Shown: positions 45,445-55,890 of the stretch, one piece after another
How the letters are laid out: every line of letters starts with the position of its first letter
Position numbering within the stretch: the stretch's first letter is position 1
Assembly (NCBI GenBank): GCA_001949185.1
Contig: BDGG01000010.1
Span: 1,063,773 to 1,127,772, forward strand
Direction: 5' to 3'
DNA length: 64,000 bases
Source: Ramazzottius varieornatus
Lineage: Eukaryota; Tardigrada; Eutardigrada; Parachela; Ramazzottiidae
Translations under genes and position numbers: made by a program
Notes under the pieces: model-generated
Told to the model about the DNA's origin: nothing
The model's database searches: none
Seen by the model: the letters and a program-made list of their open reading frames with translations, nothing else

Positions 45445-48284
45445 TTGTGCGATAGTACAGCAGGATGTATTTTATGACGGTAACATGAGATGGACCTTTC
45501 TCACCATCGAACAGAAGCGACGAACTCAACGGCAGATAGCACTGACAATCGACAAACCAGCGGCTTCCTTTGAATGAACATCCTTGTTTAACTATGACGT
45601 GAGTGCCAACTACTGATACCAACCGGATGCTTGGGACTCGGCGAACCCTTCTGAAGACTCATGCTGGTAAAATCGCGGCGAGGGCAAACTCAGCCAAAAA
45701 TATTGGTATCTGTCCTTTGCCAATGAACAGGTGGCTCAAGTCCAAATACCGTATCCGAGCTTGAAAGTTGAAACCTTAAGAGCCAATGATCGAGTTTGAT
45801 CTGTTTAAAGCCTGGCGTTGAGCCTGGAAGCTCGAAAGAGAAATGAAGGTGTTTTACCATAGCGCGTATAGCGGCTGAGACCTTGTTTCTATTGATACTT
45901 GAGGTTCAAATTCAGGGAGTAGATGGTCAGAATAGAAATCAGAGTTGTTTCTGTCGGTTGTCGTTAGGGCACCGTCTAACAACAACTAATTTTGTGCTGT
46001 TGCCTCATCGCCAGTCAGTTTTACGCCTTCAAGAAGGATGACGCTTGAGCGACCGAGCTGGTCAGGGTCTTACCGCTAGCGCATTTTTACTCGAGCTATT
46101 TTTGCGCGAACCCATGTGGGGTGGGGTGCCTGGTTGATAATATTGTTACTCGAACTGCGATTTGTGGGGAACACCCACGTTTCGTCCAGCTGGGACACTT
46201 GCCGTAACATGCGCCATTTAGCACAGCAGTCAGGTTAGAGATCGAGTTACTCTTCCATATTGACATCAGTAGCATCTCGACCAGGAGTAAACTCTTTCGA
46301 GATCTGAAGAAGATGGAAACCCAAGACGGAAATTAGCTTGTATAGCGAGGTCATCCTGATCTGATACAAAACACTCGCGCGCTAATTAAAGATCTCGTTG
46401 GAATTCAGGGACTTTTAGCAACTTCTTGTGACACATGTGCTGGCTATCGTTACTTTTGTTACCACTTTTTGCTAGTTAACTAGAAAAACAAACCGTATCT
46501 GTGGGATTGGGCTGATGATCGATCAAGCATTCTTCCTCCCCCGCGGCGGATACACAAGGGCAATCAAATTAACAAACGCATGCCGAACAAGCTCATCAGG
46601 CAGGTCATTTGACCACCTCGAAGATGAGCCTCCTGAGGATGCGAAATTATCACAAAGCAGGAGCGTCATCTAACAGATTAATCTACATCTTCTTTTCTTC
46701 CTTCACTCTTCCGCAATAGTACGTTCTGCAAGTTATTTCTCGAAGAATTCGGCAATCGTCACCCGGCGCTTTTTCCTTACCGCGGCTAGTTCGTCAGAAG
46801 GTGATTTCCGGCCGCTGTTGAAGTCCACTATCGAAGTCCGCTATTATGCACCCGGCCTGCGGATAGGGCACTTTTTTCAGTCCATCTGCAACCTCTAGTA
46901 CCGTCTGACTATCCTAAACTTATTACCAGTTAATATTCCAAAAAGTATACTTCAAATATCTCATAAAAATACGATATTCTATTTTATGATATTTTGCGGA
47001 TGTTTGGTAAAGTTGGAGGGGCGATTTATCGGAGCAAGTGGCTGATGGAAGATGGATGTTTGGCTGCGAAGTTAAAGTAAGCTCCGCTCTGTTAAACGCT
47101 CAGCCAGTCTGAGCCAGATGCCAACATTTTCTCTTTGAGGTTGATAAAGAGGTCATGGATAAGTTGCAAAACTACAGAAAAATATTTCAAAAATGCTGTG
47201 AAATGGAAAGTGAGCGGATCAAACATAAGCAGCTATTCCGATATGCTCTACTTTACAAAGTCAAGCTTTGGTCAGGCAACAGAAGACTTTGCAGCGAAAT
47301 TCTGACTGCCGCTTCCATCTGTGACAATTTATGGCTCATATCTGTACAACAGAAAGCAATAAATAAACGCTGCGTTCAACTTGTTATGCCATAAATTTGA
47401 ACAAAAGGGATTAACGAGGAAGGAGGCGGCTGGACACTTCCAGAGTCTGACGCTTCATTGCTAACTGGTGTCATGGTATTTACTTCATTAAAATCGTTCG
47501 CCTCAAATCATCATCTTTTGCGAGGATCAACTTTCACTCCTACCAGTCGGCGTCCACACTTCGGCATCTTTTTCAAGTCCTTCATCGAAACAATAGTTTT
47601 AGAAATGAAGCGACATGTCAACCTGGATGATTGTAATACTCTTATGGATGTCAAGAGTCATTTTTTTAGAATTCCCACGGCTATGCTCGTTCAACGTTAT
47701 CTGGAGCTCGCGCACCGGCGCGCGTCTCTCATTTGCCTATATGCCAACGCAGTATCGCGAATCCCCACTCTGGTTGTAAATTGTTGCGCGAATGATAGGC
47801 GCAGTTCAAGTTTACCATTTTTCCTTTGAGGTTTTCGACTTTCGAGTTTTCGCGGAACGCCGAACTCATATGAACCTGTCTTTCCAACATCGCACTTCTT
47901 GACACCGAGATAAAAAATAAGACAGCGCTTTTTTTCTGTTGGGGAGCTGGCGAACTCCTGACGGTTATGGCTCATTTTGTTGTGTATTACAAGTAGCTTC
48001 CCGTTCAGCGCGATCGGTTACTTGAAGTCAAGCGTGGCGCTGTTATAGATGTACAGGTGTCGGTTTGTCAACAGGAGGCCTCATTCTCCGAGCATATGAA
48101 TTTCGCGGCCGTGGTGTGTTAGATTAGAGAAGTTATGACTGATGTGGACATTACAGTGTGTTCAGATCCGGCCGACTACAGTAAGCAGACACGTTTCGCG
48201 CTTACGCCGCACTGAAAACTGTATTTGGCAGGTAACTTGGGGTGCCGTTACGAAGACAAAGTAGCCCCGGTATAATCGTCATAT

Positions 48285-48680
48285 TTAACAAGTTTTGTAG
48301 ACATTATGAATTCTGCCTGTTGCCCTTCCATGTTGATACGGCAGCCGTAGAGCGTCGGAGGTCCCGATAACTTTGGATATCGATGACCAAAGCACAGCTG
48401 TGTCAGCATAAGGTGTAAATGTCACGACAGGATAAAACCATTCGTCTGTCTTTGCTTGGTCGATGTCAAACGTTGTGCAGTTCAAACAATAGTAAATTGT
48501 GACTTTATCAGGCTTTTAGCAAGGCGCTTTAAAGTGGCTCGTGATACGGTAACACTGCTCCCTTGTCCACGCTTCTGTCCGCTTATCGACAGGAAGCCCT
48601 ATCTAACGTCATAGCTCCAAGTCAAAACACCTTTACGACCTTCCCGCTGTTCTCCGTAAAGCTTGACCTGAAAATAAAAT
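48285..48680 (-). pseudogene. Degenerate extracellular-protein-like coding remnant
   Basis: On the minus strand a TTTTATTTTCAG acceptor precedes VKLYGEQREGRKGVLTWSYD. A shifted frame gives GLPVDKRTEAWTREQCYRIT, then stop. A third frame reads YYCLNCTTFDIDQAKTDEWF and continues to VYKTC. The three pieces are in order and protein-like but need frame changes within 250 bp. It may be a decayed gene or one with very short introns. No family is recognised. Confidence 0.25.
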
Positions 48681-48735
48681 TCAGCTTCATCAGTTTGCTA
48701 ATTTAATTATTGCTTGATGTTTTACAGATGCCGTC

Positions 48736-49800
48736 ATGCGAGGTCCGCAGATGATGGTTCGTCATCCTTTGTCACCAGAAATGGACCCAAAGATGGCCGG
48801 CAAGTTCCTCTTCCCCAACGCAGCGGCCTTCTCTTTGGCACTGCAGCAGCGTCTCTACCCGCCGACCTTCCTTTCGATGGCTTCCTTTGCGTCGATGGCA
48901 TCAGCCGGGACCTTCCTTCAGACTCCGTTCGGACCATACTTCCCTCTCCTTCAAGCACCGCTCTCATCCACAAAGCAGTCCCCTCGGGTCCACGAGAACT
49001 CCAGTCCGAAGGCCCAGTCTTCTTCACCTATCGAACCCGATAGCAAGAAGAAGAAGCTGGACTACTCCCGTCTTGCCGAAGAGATCCTCCGAGAACAGGA
49101 GCATAAGGCCGACGCCGAGAAACTGTACAGGAAGATTGGCATGGACCTTTCCCGGCCTTACTTCCCTTCCTCCTCTCCTCAGAAGTCCTCTCTTCCGCCC
49201 TCAGCCTTCCGCAATCGACCTTCGAGGAACTCGCGACCCAAGAAGCAGTACATCTGCCGGTTCTGCTCTCGTCACTTCACCAAGTCCTACAACTTGATGA
49301 TCCATGAACGCACGCACACGGATGAACGTCCGTTTCAGTGCGAAATATGCGAGAAGCGCTTCCGCCGTCAAGGTAGTTTTACTATTTGACCGAGAAAAAA
49401 TGTGTTAAAGCCTCAAGTCCGGTCTTTACGTATCTATGTTAACTATCTCTTTCTATTTCCAGATCATCTTCGTGACCATAAATTTATCCACTCCAAAGAG
49501 AAACCATATAAATGTGAAGGTAATTTTCTACGATACTTTTACATTTTCTCGCAACGTAATTTACACAGTTCCGTCGGCCGCTCAGCTTACCTGTACATCT
49601 AAGCGTCGACCTACCCGCTTTATCAGTAACTTTATGTTCTTTTAGTGTGCGGGAAGGGTTTCTGCCAGAGCCGGACCTTGGCTGTCCACCGCAGCAGTCA
49701 CGGAGAAGTGACTTCCTCCTCCGCACATTCGCTTAGCCCAAAGCGATCTTCTTCCCCTCCCTCGAGCAACGGCGGCTTAAAGTACCATCGGTGTTTTTGA
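48736..49800 (+). CDS. Odd-skipped family C2H2 zinc-finger transcription factor
   Basis: Exons 48736-49372, 49463-49519 and 49646-49800 give 282 aa. The zinc-finger block begins [20 protein letters not shown] and continues with [40 protein letters not shown] and [18 protein letters not shown]. This is the odd-skipped/OSR signature, with near-identity in fingers 1-3. The family patterns segments, legs and gut in ecdysozoans. Only three fingers are present, whereas Drosophila Odd has four and human OSR1 three. The N-terminal half is rich in Pro, Ser and Phe, with a basic patch DSKKKKLD. A 5' exon probably exists, because an acceptor (TTTTACAG) stands just before the start. The last exon ends in a Ser-rich tail and HRCF. 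Confidence 0.9.
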
Positions 49801-50494
49801 AGAGCGTTTCCTCGGTGAAGTCCAGACTTTTTATTACGGTCGCCTATCAGCGACCCACCGGGAGCTATCACGGCAAAGTATTATTTTCTTGACAAAACTT
49901 ATCTCAAACTTTGCAATCTCTCTTTCTCTTCCACTTGAGTGGTTCGTCAAGTTATCTCTTTTGACATTCATACTCATTTCATCGAAACTGTACAGTTGTG
50001 TTGTTTTAGCGTCATCCTTGTATTACAGTGAACATTTTCTGCTCCATACGGAAACATTCCGATGATGTACAGTTGCATCTTTACTTGAAATTACGGAATT
50101 ATTCCAGTGGAGAACTCTTTGTTTTCCGTTCTCGGAAGCTTTCCTCGTTACGATAAAGAAGTTTGAGCAGATCTGTCTTGACGACGCATCCATTAGTGCC
50201 AAGATTACAAACGCTACTTTTCGATAAGATATCGCAGTGCTGTGTACGTTCATCAGAAGAGTTTGAGAGAAGAGCTTGAGATGTGAGATTAAAAGGTCGA
50301 TCCTGTGTAAACCTCCACGTTTATTGACATAATCAGCCTATCATCCGTGCTTGTTTATCCACAGGTTTTATGCCCGACCGATCTGTCGCACTTACCACCC
50401 GCTCATCTCGATAAAGATTTGAGAGCTTTTGGTCATTCACATCCCCTAAGAACCAGGAAACCATTGCGGTATCAGGAAGGTGCAAATTAGTTCT
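49801..50494. other. Intergenic, nothing recognised
   Basis: This is 3' flank of the odd-skipped gene and of the minus-strand gene that follows. A minus-strand open frame at 50023-50253 has no recognisable content. Confidence 0.45.
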
Positions 50495-51154
50495 TTATGA
50501 GTCGCGGGCCACCACACAAAAAGGTTTCAGAAAGAAGTGTTCGTTGATGTCTTGACCACTTGAAGCAGTAAGGTACCGTGATCGGGTCCGCAGCCAAATG
50601 AGTGGATGAGAGATTTCAGTTACAAATACTTGGAATAAATCAAGCTGTCGCGGAAGATGGACTGTCGTCCACCTTTCCAATCGTTTGGTACTGCAGGTGC
50701 GATAATGTACAGTAACATAAAAATTTGATGGTTGGTTGGCGTCAAAGTGAAAGCTTTTGTTTGGCCAAGGACCATCAAATGGAAAGCGAGATGGGACACT
50801 CTTGTCGTCGATAATCGGAAACGAGCACTCAACTTCGCATGGTATGTTTAAAAGACTTCAACCAAGAACTCGACCATAGCCTACAGGGTACTCCACGCAT
50901 CCGCTTACCGCTGGCTCGCACGAAAGTTCATACGGCCATGATATGACTAAGGCGCATCTCCAAAAACGAAATGACTTCGCGCACCATTGTTCAGCGATCG
51001 CCGTTTCAAGAATTTGTTCTTCGAGAATACAACCACGTGGATCTGGTAACGCTCTGAGCTCTTCGGCATGAGAACTACAGTAGTCGGTTTCAGTGTAATA
51101 AAGTTGACAGGATATCGAACAAAAAGATTTTGCCACTAACAAGAAGCTCATCAC
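50495..51154 (-). CDS. Unrecognised Cys-containing, probably secreted protein
   Basis: Two minus-strand open blocks look coding. The upstream one (51154 to about 50870) reads SFLLVAKSFCSISCQLYYTE, then DPRGCILEEQILETAIAEQW and SWPYELSCEP. The downstream one (about 50855-50495) reads IPCEVECSFPIIDDKSVPSR, GPWPNKSFHFDANQPSNFYV, VHYRTC and RQLDLFQVFVTEISHPLIWL, and ends FCVVARDS before TAA. The evenly spread cysteines and the NKS sequon suggest an extracellular protein. A GTAAGC donor follows CEPA, but I could not fix an acceptor that keeps phase, so the junction is open. I recognise no family. Confidence 0.4.
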
Positions 51155-51494
51155 ACGCTCTGAAGTCTCATTTCAGCAAAATAAGGAAGAGTCTACAGAA
51201 GAGCGCGTTTGCTGGTAAGTGGAAAGGTATGTCATAACATAAACCAGCACATATGTCATAAAATGCGCAGGCAGCATAATATTATCATGTAAACGATAAA
51301 ACGATTAACTAGTCTTCCACCTACGTGAAGTAAGATATATGATCCTTATCCACGCAGCGAGAACAGGAGGATGAGTGTGAGAGGCTAATACGTTTCTGTT
51401 CAAGGCTGTTACAGCGACCGAAGACAAGCCCGATGGATCTACAGCGCGCGGCTGAGATCAGTTCGTCCGTGGAGCAGGACATGAAGCTCATTGC

Positions 51495-52058
51495 TCACCG
51501 TCTTCTGTTTTCTCGATCCCTGTCCCGTTCTTTGTCGCCGCCGTCTCCGCGATCCCTGTCCATACGATCACGGTTTCGGTTGTCGCGATCTCGGTCTCTG
51601 TCTCGCGGTCCACCACGCGAGCCATATCCGATAGCCACGTCCAGCACGTCTCCGATCTGAAACCGAGCATCTTCCAAGGTGCGATGCTCTTCGCTTGATC
51701 TTTGTCCGATGAACACTTCCCCCATCCCCCTTGAGCGGTATCCACGCATCTGCGTTTCGGGAAAGAGAATGTTGAAGTCCAGTCGGGTGCCTGGTCGACG
51801 CGCTTCCGGTCGCACTTCACGTATCAGCGTGGCGAGTTCTCTGAGCGAGGCATCCAGCCACGTGTGAATGTGCATCTCTTGCTCCGTCGGAAGCTTCCCA
51901 TTGCCGTATTCGTTAAATCCGAGGTGACGGTTGATGCCAACGAAGACGCGAATGAGGACAGGACAGGTCTTCTCGCGGTCGATGCGATTTCCTCTATCCG
52001 AGATAGGATTCACCGCCGACACTTGTGATTCGATCCGTGGTCCCGAAGACATCTTCAC
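51495..52058 (-). CDS. sap18: SAP18, Sin3/ASAP complex subunit, with an RD-rich tail
   Basis: A single exon encodes the SAP18 fold: NRIDREKTCPVLIRVFVGIN, the family core HTWLDASLRELATLIREVRP, GTRLDFNILFP and ARFQIGDVLDVAIGYGS. SAP18 is a ubiquitin-like-fold protein of the Sin3-HDAC corepressor and of the ASAP/PSAP splicing-linked complexes with RNPS1 and acinus. After the fold comes a 40-residue tail of alternating Arg-Asp (RDRDRDRDNRNRDR) that the human 153-residue protein lacks. Translation may begin at 52058 or at the second Met (52052). An open segment at 52244-52352 (ending TEEPKSQEGASQ) precedes a GT donor and could be an upstream coding exon, because an acceptor (TTAACAG) joins it in frame to VKMSSG. 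Confidence 0.88.
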   Translation of the reverse strand: MKMSSGPRIESQVSAVNPISDRGNRIDREKTCPVLIRVFVGINRHLGFNEYGNGKLPTEQEMHIHTWLDASLRELATLIREVRPEARRPGTRLDFNILFPETQMRGYRSRGMGEVFIGQRSSEEHRTLEDARFQIGDVLDVAIGYGSRGGPRDRDRDRDNRNRDRMDRDRGDGGDKERDRDRENRRR

Positions 52059-52359
52059 CTGTTAACGATCCACCAGCCTGCAAGTAAGGATGTAGCTTGT
52101 TGTCCACCGATCGAGAAACTCTCCTCTGCCCATTCTCAACGTAAAGCGAGCCGGCTAATTAGGTAGAGAGCAATCACTGTATTCAGAATAGCAAAATTTG
52201 ATGGTCTCATGATCGCCCATCATCGTCGTCCGTGCACGTACCTGGGATGCACCTTCTTGACTCTTCGGCTCTTCCGTCTTCTCAACGTCGATCAGGAAAC
52301 CACAGCACCTGCCAATTCGTGATGAATCCTCAACGAAACAGAAGATGGACACGAGCCGA

Positions 52360-53155
52360 GGTAAACAAATTTAACAAAATCATGTATGATCGACGATCGT
52401 GAAAATCGAACTCAAGTACACTGATGTGCTGCTGAAGCGCGCGTTGCTGGAAGGAAAGAAGGAAGGAAGGACGCTGTTGTGAAGTGTCCTTGACGTCATG
52501 CGGCAAAGCATAATGCGGGGCAGATTTTCGTCATGACGTAATTATTCTGTAATGTACCAGATTGTTAATCTGACCGAAAAGTAAGATCATTCAATCCACC
52601 TCCACCGCAGCGTGGGTATGAAAAAGAAACAAAACTACACTTCGATTGATTGACTACACCTGGTGGCTCAATATTTGAAAAAGAACTTCTACCGGGATCC
52701 GATGCCAAGGTTTCCTATATACGAGACCTGGCTCCGGTAAATTTGTTGCCTACCATTTTAGTTTTGCGCGTTTTGGCTTGCTATGCTCCGACAGACGCGC
52801 GCTTTAGCAGCACATCTGTGCTCAAGTATTTTTCACAGATTTCCAAACACGTCACGGCCAGCTATTTTTTGACTGTCGGCAAATTTCACAACCGTTGAGT
52901 GTCAGCTGTTCAACATATGGGTTCAAATCAATTGTTGGCGTTCCTTGTGTGACGGCATGTTGGTCATCCCTGCTGTGTTTCTCCGATATTTCTTATCCAT
53001 TTGTTCCATTTGTTTTGCCCATATACGGCGAGAACCGAGAGGTGATTACGGCTGGCTTCCTCTGGTATCCTCAAAGGCTCGGACAGAATCCGTCGTCGTC
53101 GTTTATCATTCAGCCAAACTTCCGGAACAAGGGAGAGCAGCAGTGACCCGTTATC
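52360..53155. promoter_or_regulatory. Divergent intergenic region between SAP18 and PDCL3
   Basis: About 0.8 kb separates the 5' ends of SAP18 (-) and PDCL3 (+), so both promoters should lie here. A short purine run (GGAAGGAAAGAAGGAAGGAA) occurs at about 52448. I see no TATA box that is clearly placed. Confidence 0.4.
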
Positions 53156-54377
53156 ATGCAAGTGAGTAGAAGTGTACTCATCATGATGCCGTGCAAATCG
53201 AGATGCCTCAGCGCAAGCAGCTGTCTATCAAGTCTATTAACTTAAGTCAGCGAGACGCCGAGGATTCATTGTTGTTCTTTGTCCAGGATCCGTATCAAGA
53301 CACCGAATGGAATGATGCTCTACGAAAGGCCGGAATACTTCCACCGAAGGAGGATCCTCGAAAGGACGAGCCAGAGCCAGAGCCCGTTTCTCTAACTTTG
53401 ACGAAAGGTTGGTCGTCGTGATACTGTGTATATACGGCCACTGATACGGGTGCATATGCAGCTGTTGCAGGGGAAATGACATCAGACGATGATGCTTTCT
53501 TGATCTTGCAGATGGAACGAAGGACTTCGCCACCATGTCTCTTGACGAACTGGACGATTTCGAAGATGACGATCCAGAGATCTTCGAAGAATACAAGTGA
53601 GCTATGCGAACAAGACCTTCCGTTATCATGAACCGGAAGCTGCATAGAACGGAAGCGCTGACTAACTGTGAATTTTGTCTGCCTCTTGTAGGAGAAGGAG
53701 AATCGCCGAAATGAAAGAAGCGGCTTCGATGCGGAAGTTTGGGGACGTTACGGAAATCTCCGGGGTTGATTTCGTGCAAGAAGTTAATAAAGCTGGAGAG
53801 GGTATTTGGGTGGTTCTTCATCTCTACAAACAAGGGTAAGAAAGTGTGCGAGCTCTCCGACGGCCGTAGTTAAGTTTGTAAGGCCCTTCTTTCACACGGT
53901 GTTTGGACATGAAAACCTTCCGTTGCAGAATTCCGCTTTGCGCACTGATCAACAGACATCTCACCGGTCTTGCCTACAAGTTCCCCCATGTGAAGTTCCT
54001 CAAGAGCATTGCAACAACCTGCGTTCCGAACTTTCCGGATTCCAGCTTACCCGCTATCTTCCTTTACTACGAAGGAGACTTGAGAAGACAGCTCGTTGGT
54101 GCCTTAGAGTTCGGTGGAATGAACTTATCCCAAGATGGTAAATCTTCCTGACCGAAACGACACAAACACATACTACAGTCAAATATTTGCGCCTGATTAT
54201 ATCTAAGACGATCATATGATAAACTCGAGCATCTGTTTCATAGGATTAGAATGGATGCTGGCTCAAGAGAAAGTGTTGCAGACTTCTCTAACGGAAGACC
54301 CTCGAGTGTCGGGAAACAGGACCAATATCAGTACTGTACGTGGCCGTGCAAGGCAGGAGGACTCCGATTCGGACTAA
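53156..54377 (+). CDS. pdcl3: PDCL3/PhLP2, phosducin-like chaperonin cofactor
   Basis: Six exons (53156-53161, 53287-53407, 53512-53596, 53692-53835, 53929-54137, 54244-54377) give 232 aa; human PDCL3 has 239. The first coding exon holds only ATGCAA before GTGAGT. Splicing to GATCCG gives [20 protein letters not shown], the exact family start. The thioredoxin-like domain follows: [58 protein letters not shown] and FGGMNL. The end RQEDSDSD fits the acidic tail. PDCL3 binds the CCT chaperonin and modulates actin and tubulin folding in the cytoplasm. Confidence 0.93.
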
Positions 54378-55890
54378 AGGGCTGTGGAATTGATTTTTCT
54401 TCTCGTTGTTTTGACGTTTGTTGTTTGTATCGTTTGTACTTGTGTGCGTTGTGTCACTTGTCTGTTTTTACTCAATCACACAAGGTCCAGCCAGCGTTGC
54501 TCTTCCCGATTTTGTACCTGCTGGCTGTTTGGGGGACCTTTTTGTCGCTTTTTACTGTACTTTTTACTTTTTATTCTTGCTCTGTATTGATAGCATCGTG
54601 TTTTACGGTTGTGCGGATCGGCGAGGGCAGAATTTAGTTTGGTCGTGTCGAAAGCTCGAAGCACAGTATTCACACTGTCGTGTCGAAACGCTGGAGTACA
54701 GTAGACTGGAACCATGCTAAAACTAAGAACTGAACAAAAATACTCGTCTGATGGGAACATAGAGAGGCTTCGATTATAGTATGGCGTGCGTTGGATAACA
54801 CTACGAGTACTCGTATGGATTAATAGTGGTAGTTCGTAACTGAGACTGCGAAAGATGCGGTAATTTCGATAATGTTTGCACACGCCGGATATCGTGAGCC
54901 GAAAACGTATTCGGAGACTCCCAACTCTTCGGATCGGAAATGTTCAAGCCGAAATTTTTGCCATTATCGTCGAATGCCGTTGAGAACTGTTCCGGCCGTA
55001 TCGTGGATCAGGATCAGAGCGTCCCCTTTGGTGGGCAAACGCGAAAACAAGAACGCGACATGAGAGCTTTGATCCTTGTTGAATTTGTTCATCATTTTGA
55101 GATCTTTGTTCGGTAAAACCTAGATATACTGTTACGACAGTCGATAGATGGGTGTCCGACACGGGAAGGTTCCAGAAGCTACGAGATGTTTCCGGACAGA
55201 ATTTGTCTGGCCTGATCCCTATCGAGTTCACGTTTGTCCAAATTTCAAACTGAAGCGCTTGAGTTCGAAATTAATAAGACAACCGAGTGCTTCATCTGCC
55301 CTTAATCTTCGCGGAACTTCGGATAAAAAATTGTCGCCGAACTCGGGTTGAGGGCTTCTGGCTTGAACCTCGAATACGTTAGCCATTTCTTCCGCCGTGA
55401 CACATGATCGTCAGGAAAGATGCAAAGAAGAGCGCTGAGTGATTACATTGACATTTTGGCGGAAAAACTAATGGTACTCGTGGATAGAAGAGTGGGTAAT
55501 CTGCCGGGTATCGACAACGATGGGGCCTAATACCTGTGATGGCGACCAACACATTTGATTGTAAACCATTCTGATTCAGCGTAACGTTTATTTGGTTGAT
55601 TGATTGGTAACATCGATGTCAGTCTGAGCAGTGATAAGCACCATGTACTGTACCTGTCCAGTTAACTCGTCTCAACGGGTCAAAATCTCTTTTTTGGTCA
55701 TCTACAGTACTTTTCATTTTTCTTTGATCGATTAGGCTGAATGAGCTTTCCCACTGGACGAAGTCTCCGGTGTCTGATAGCTAATCAATACCTCGCTTCA
55801 GGGAGCTTTCTGCCGTGATACATAGTGGGAACATCCTTATGTGCGTGTGTTTTGTTCACAGGTGAAACATGATCTAGCGGAAGAATCACG
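54378..55890. other. Intergenic between PDCL3 and rotatin
   Basis: T-rich sequence follows PDCL3. I found no exon for the missing N-terminal end of rotatin in this stretch. An acceptor (TTGTTCACAG) at about 55860 implies a 5' exon of rotatin further upstream. Confidence 0.45.

Larger units (their letters stand above)
44060..48200. other. Long stretch without a recognised gene
   Basis: Apart from foldback copies 15-16 and a 53-codon secreted-like ORF at 45283 I see nothing supportable. A minus-strand open frame at 44527-44799 ending TALDGSLYGSRN and a plus-strand one at 47155-47394 have no recognisable content. Confidence 0.45.

Noticed and set aside
47155-47394. 79-codon Lys-rich plus-strand frame
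   Set aside because: It has no recognisable domain and no splice signals of note. It fits chance in AT-rich sequence.
54384-54590. Hydrophobic plus-strand frame (FLLVVLTFVVCIVCTCV)
   Set aside because: It lies immediately after the PDCL3 stop in T-rich 3' sequence, where T-richness alone produces Phe/Leu/Val runs.
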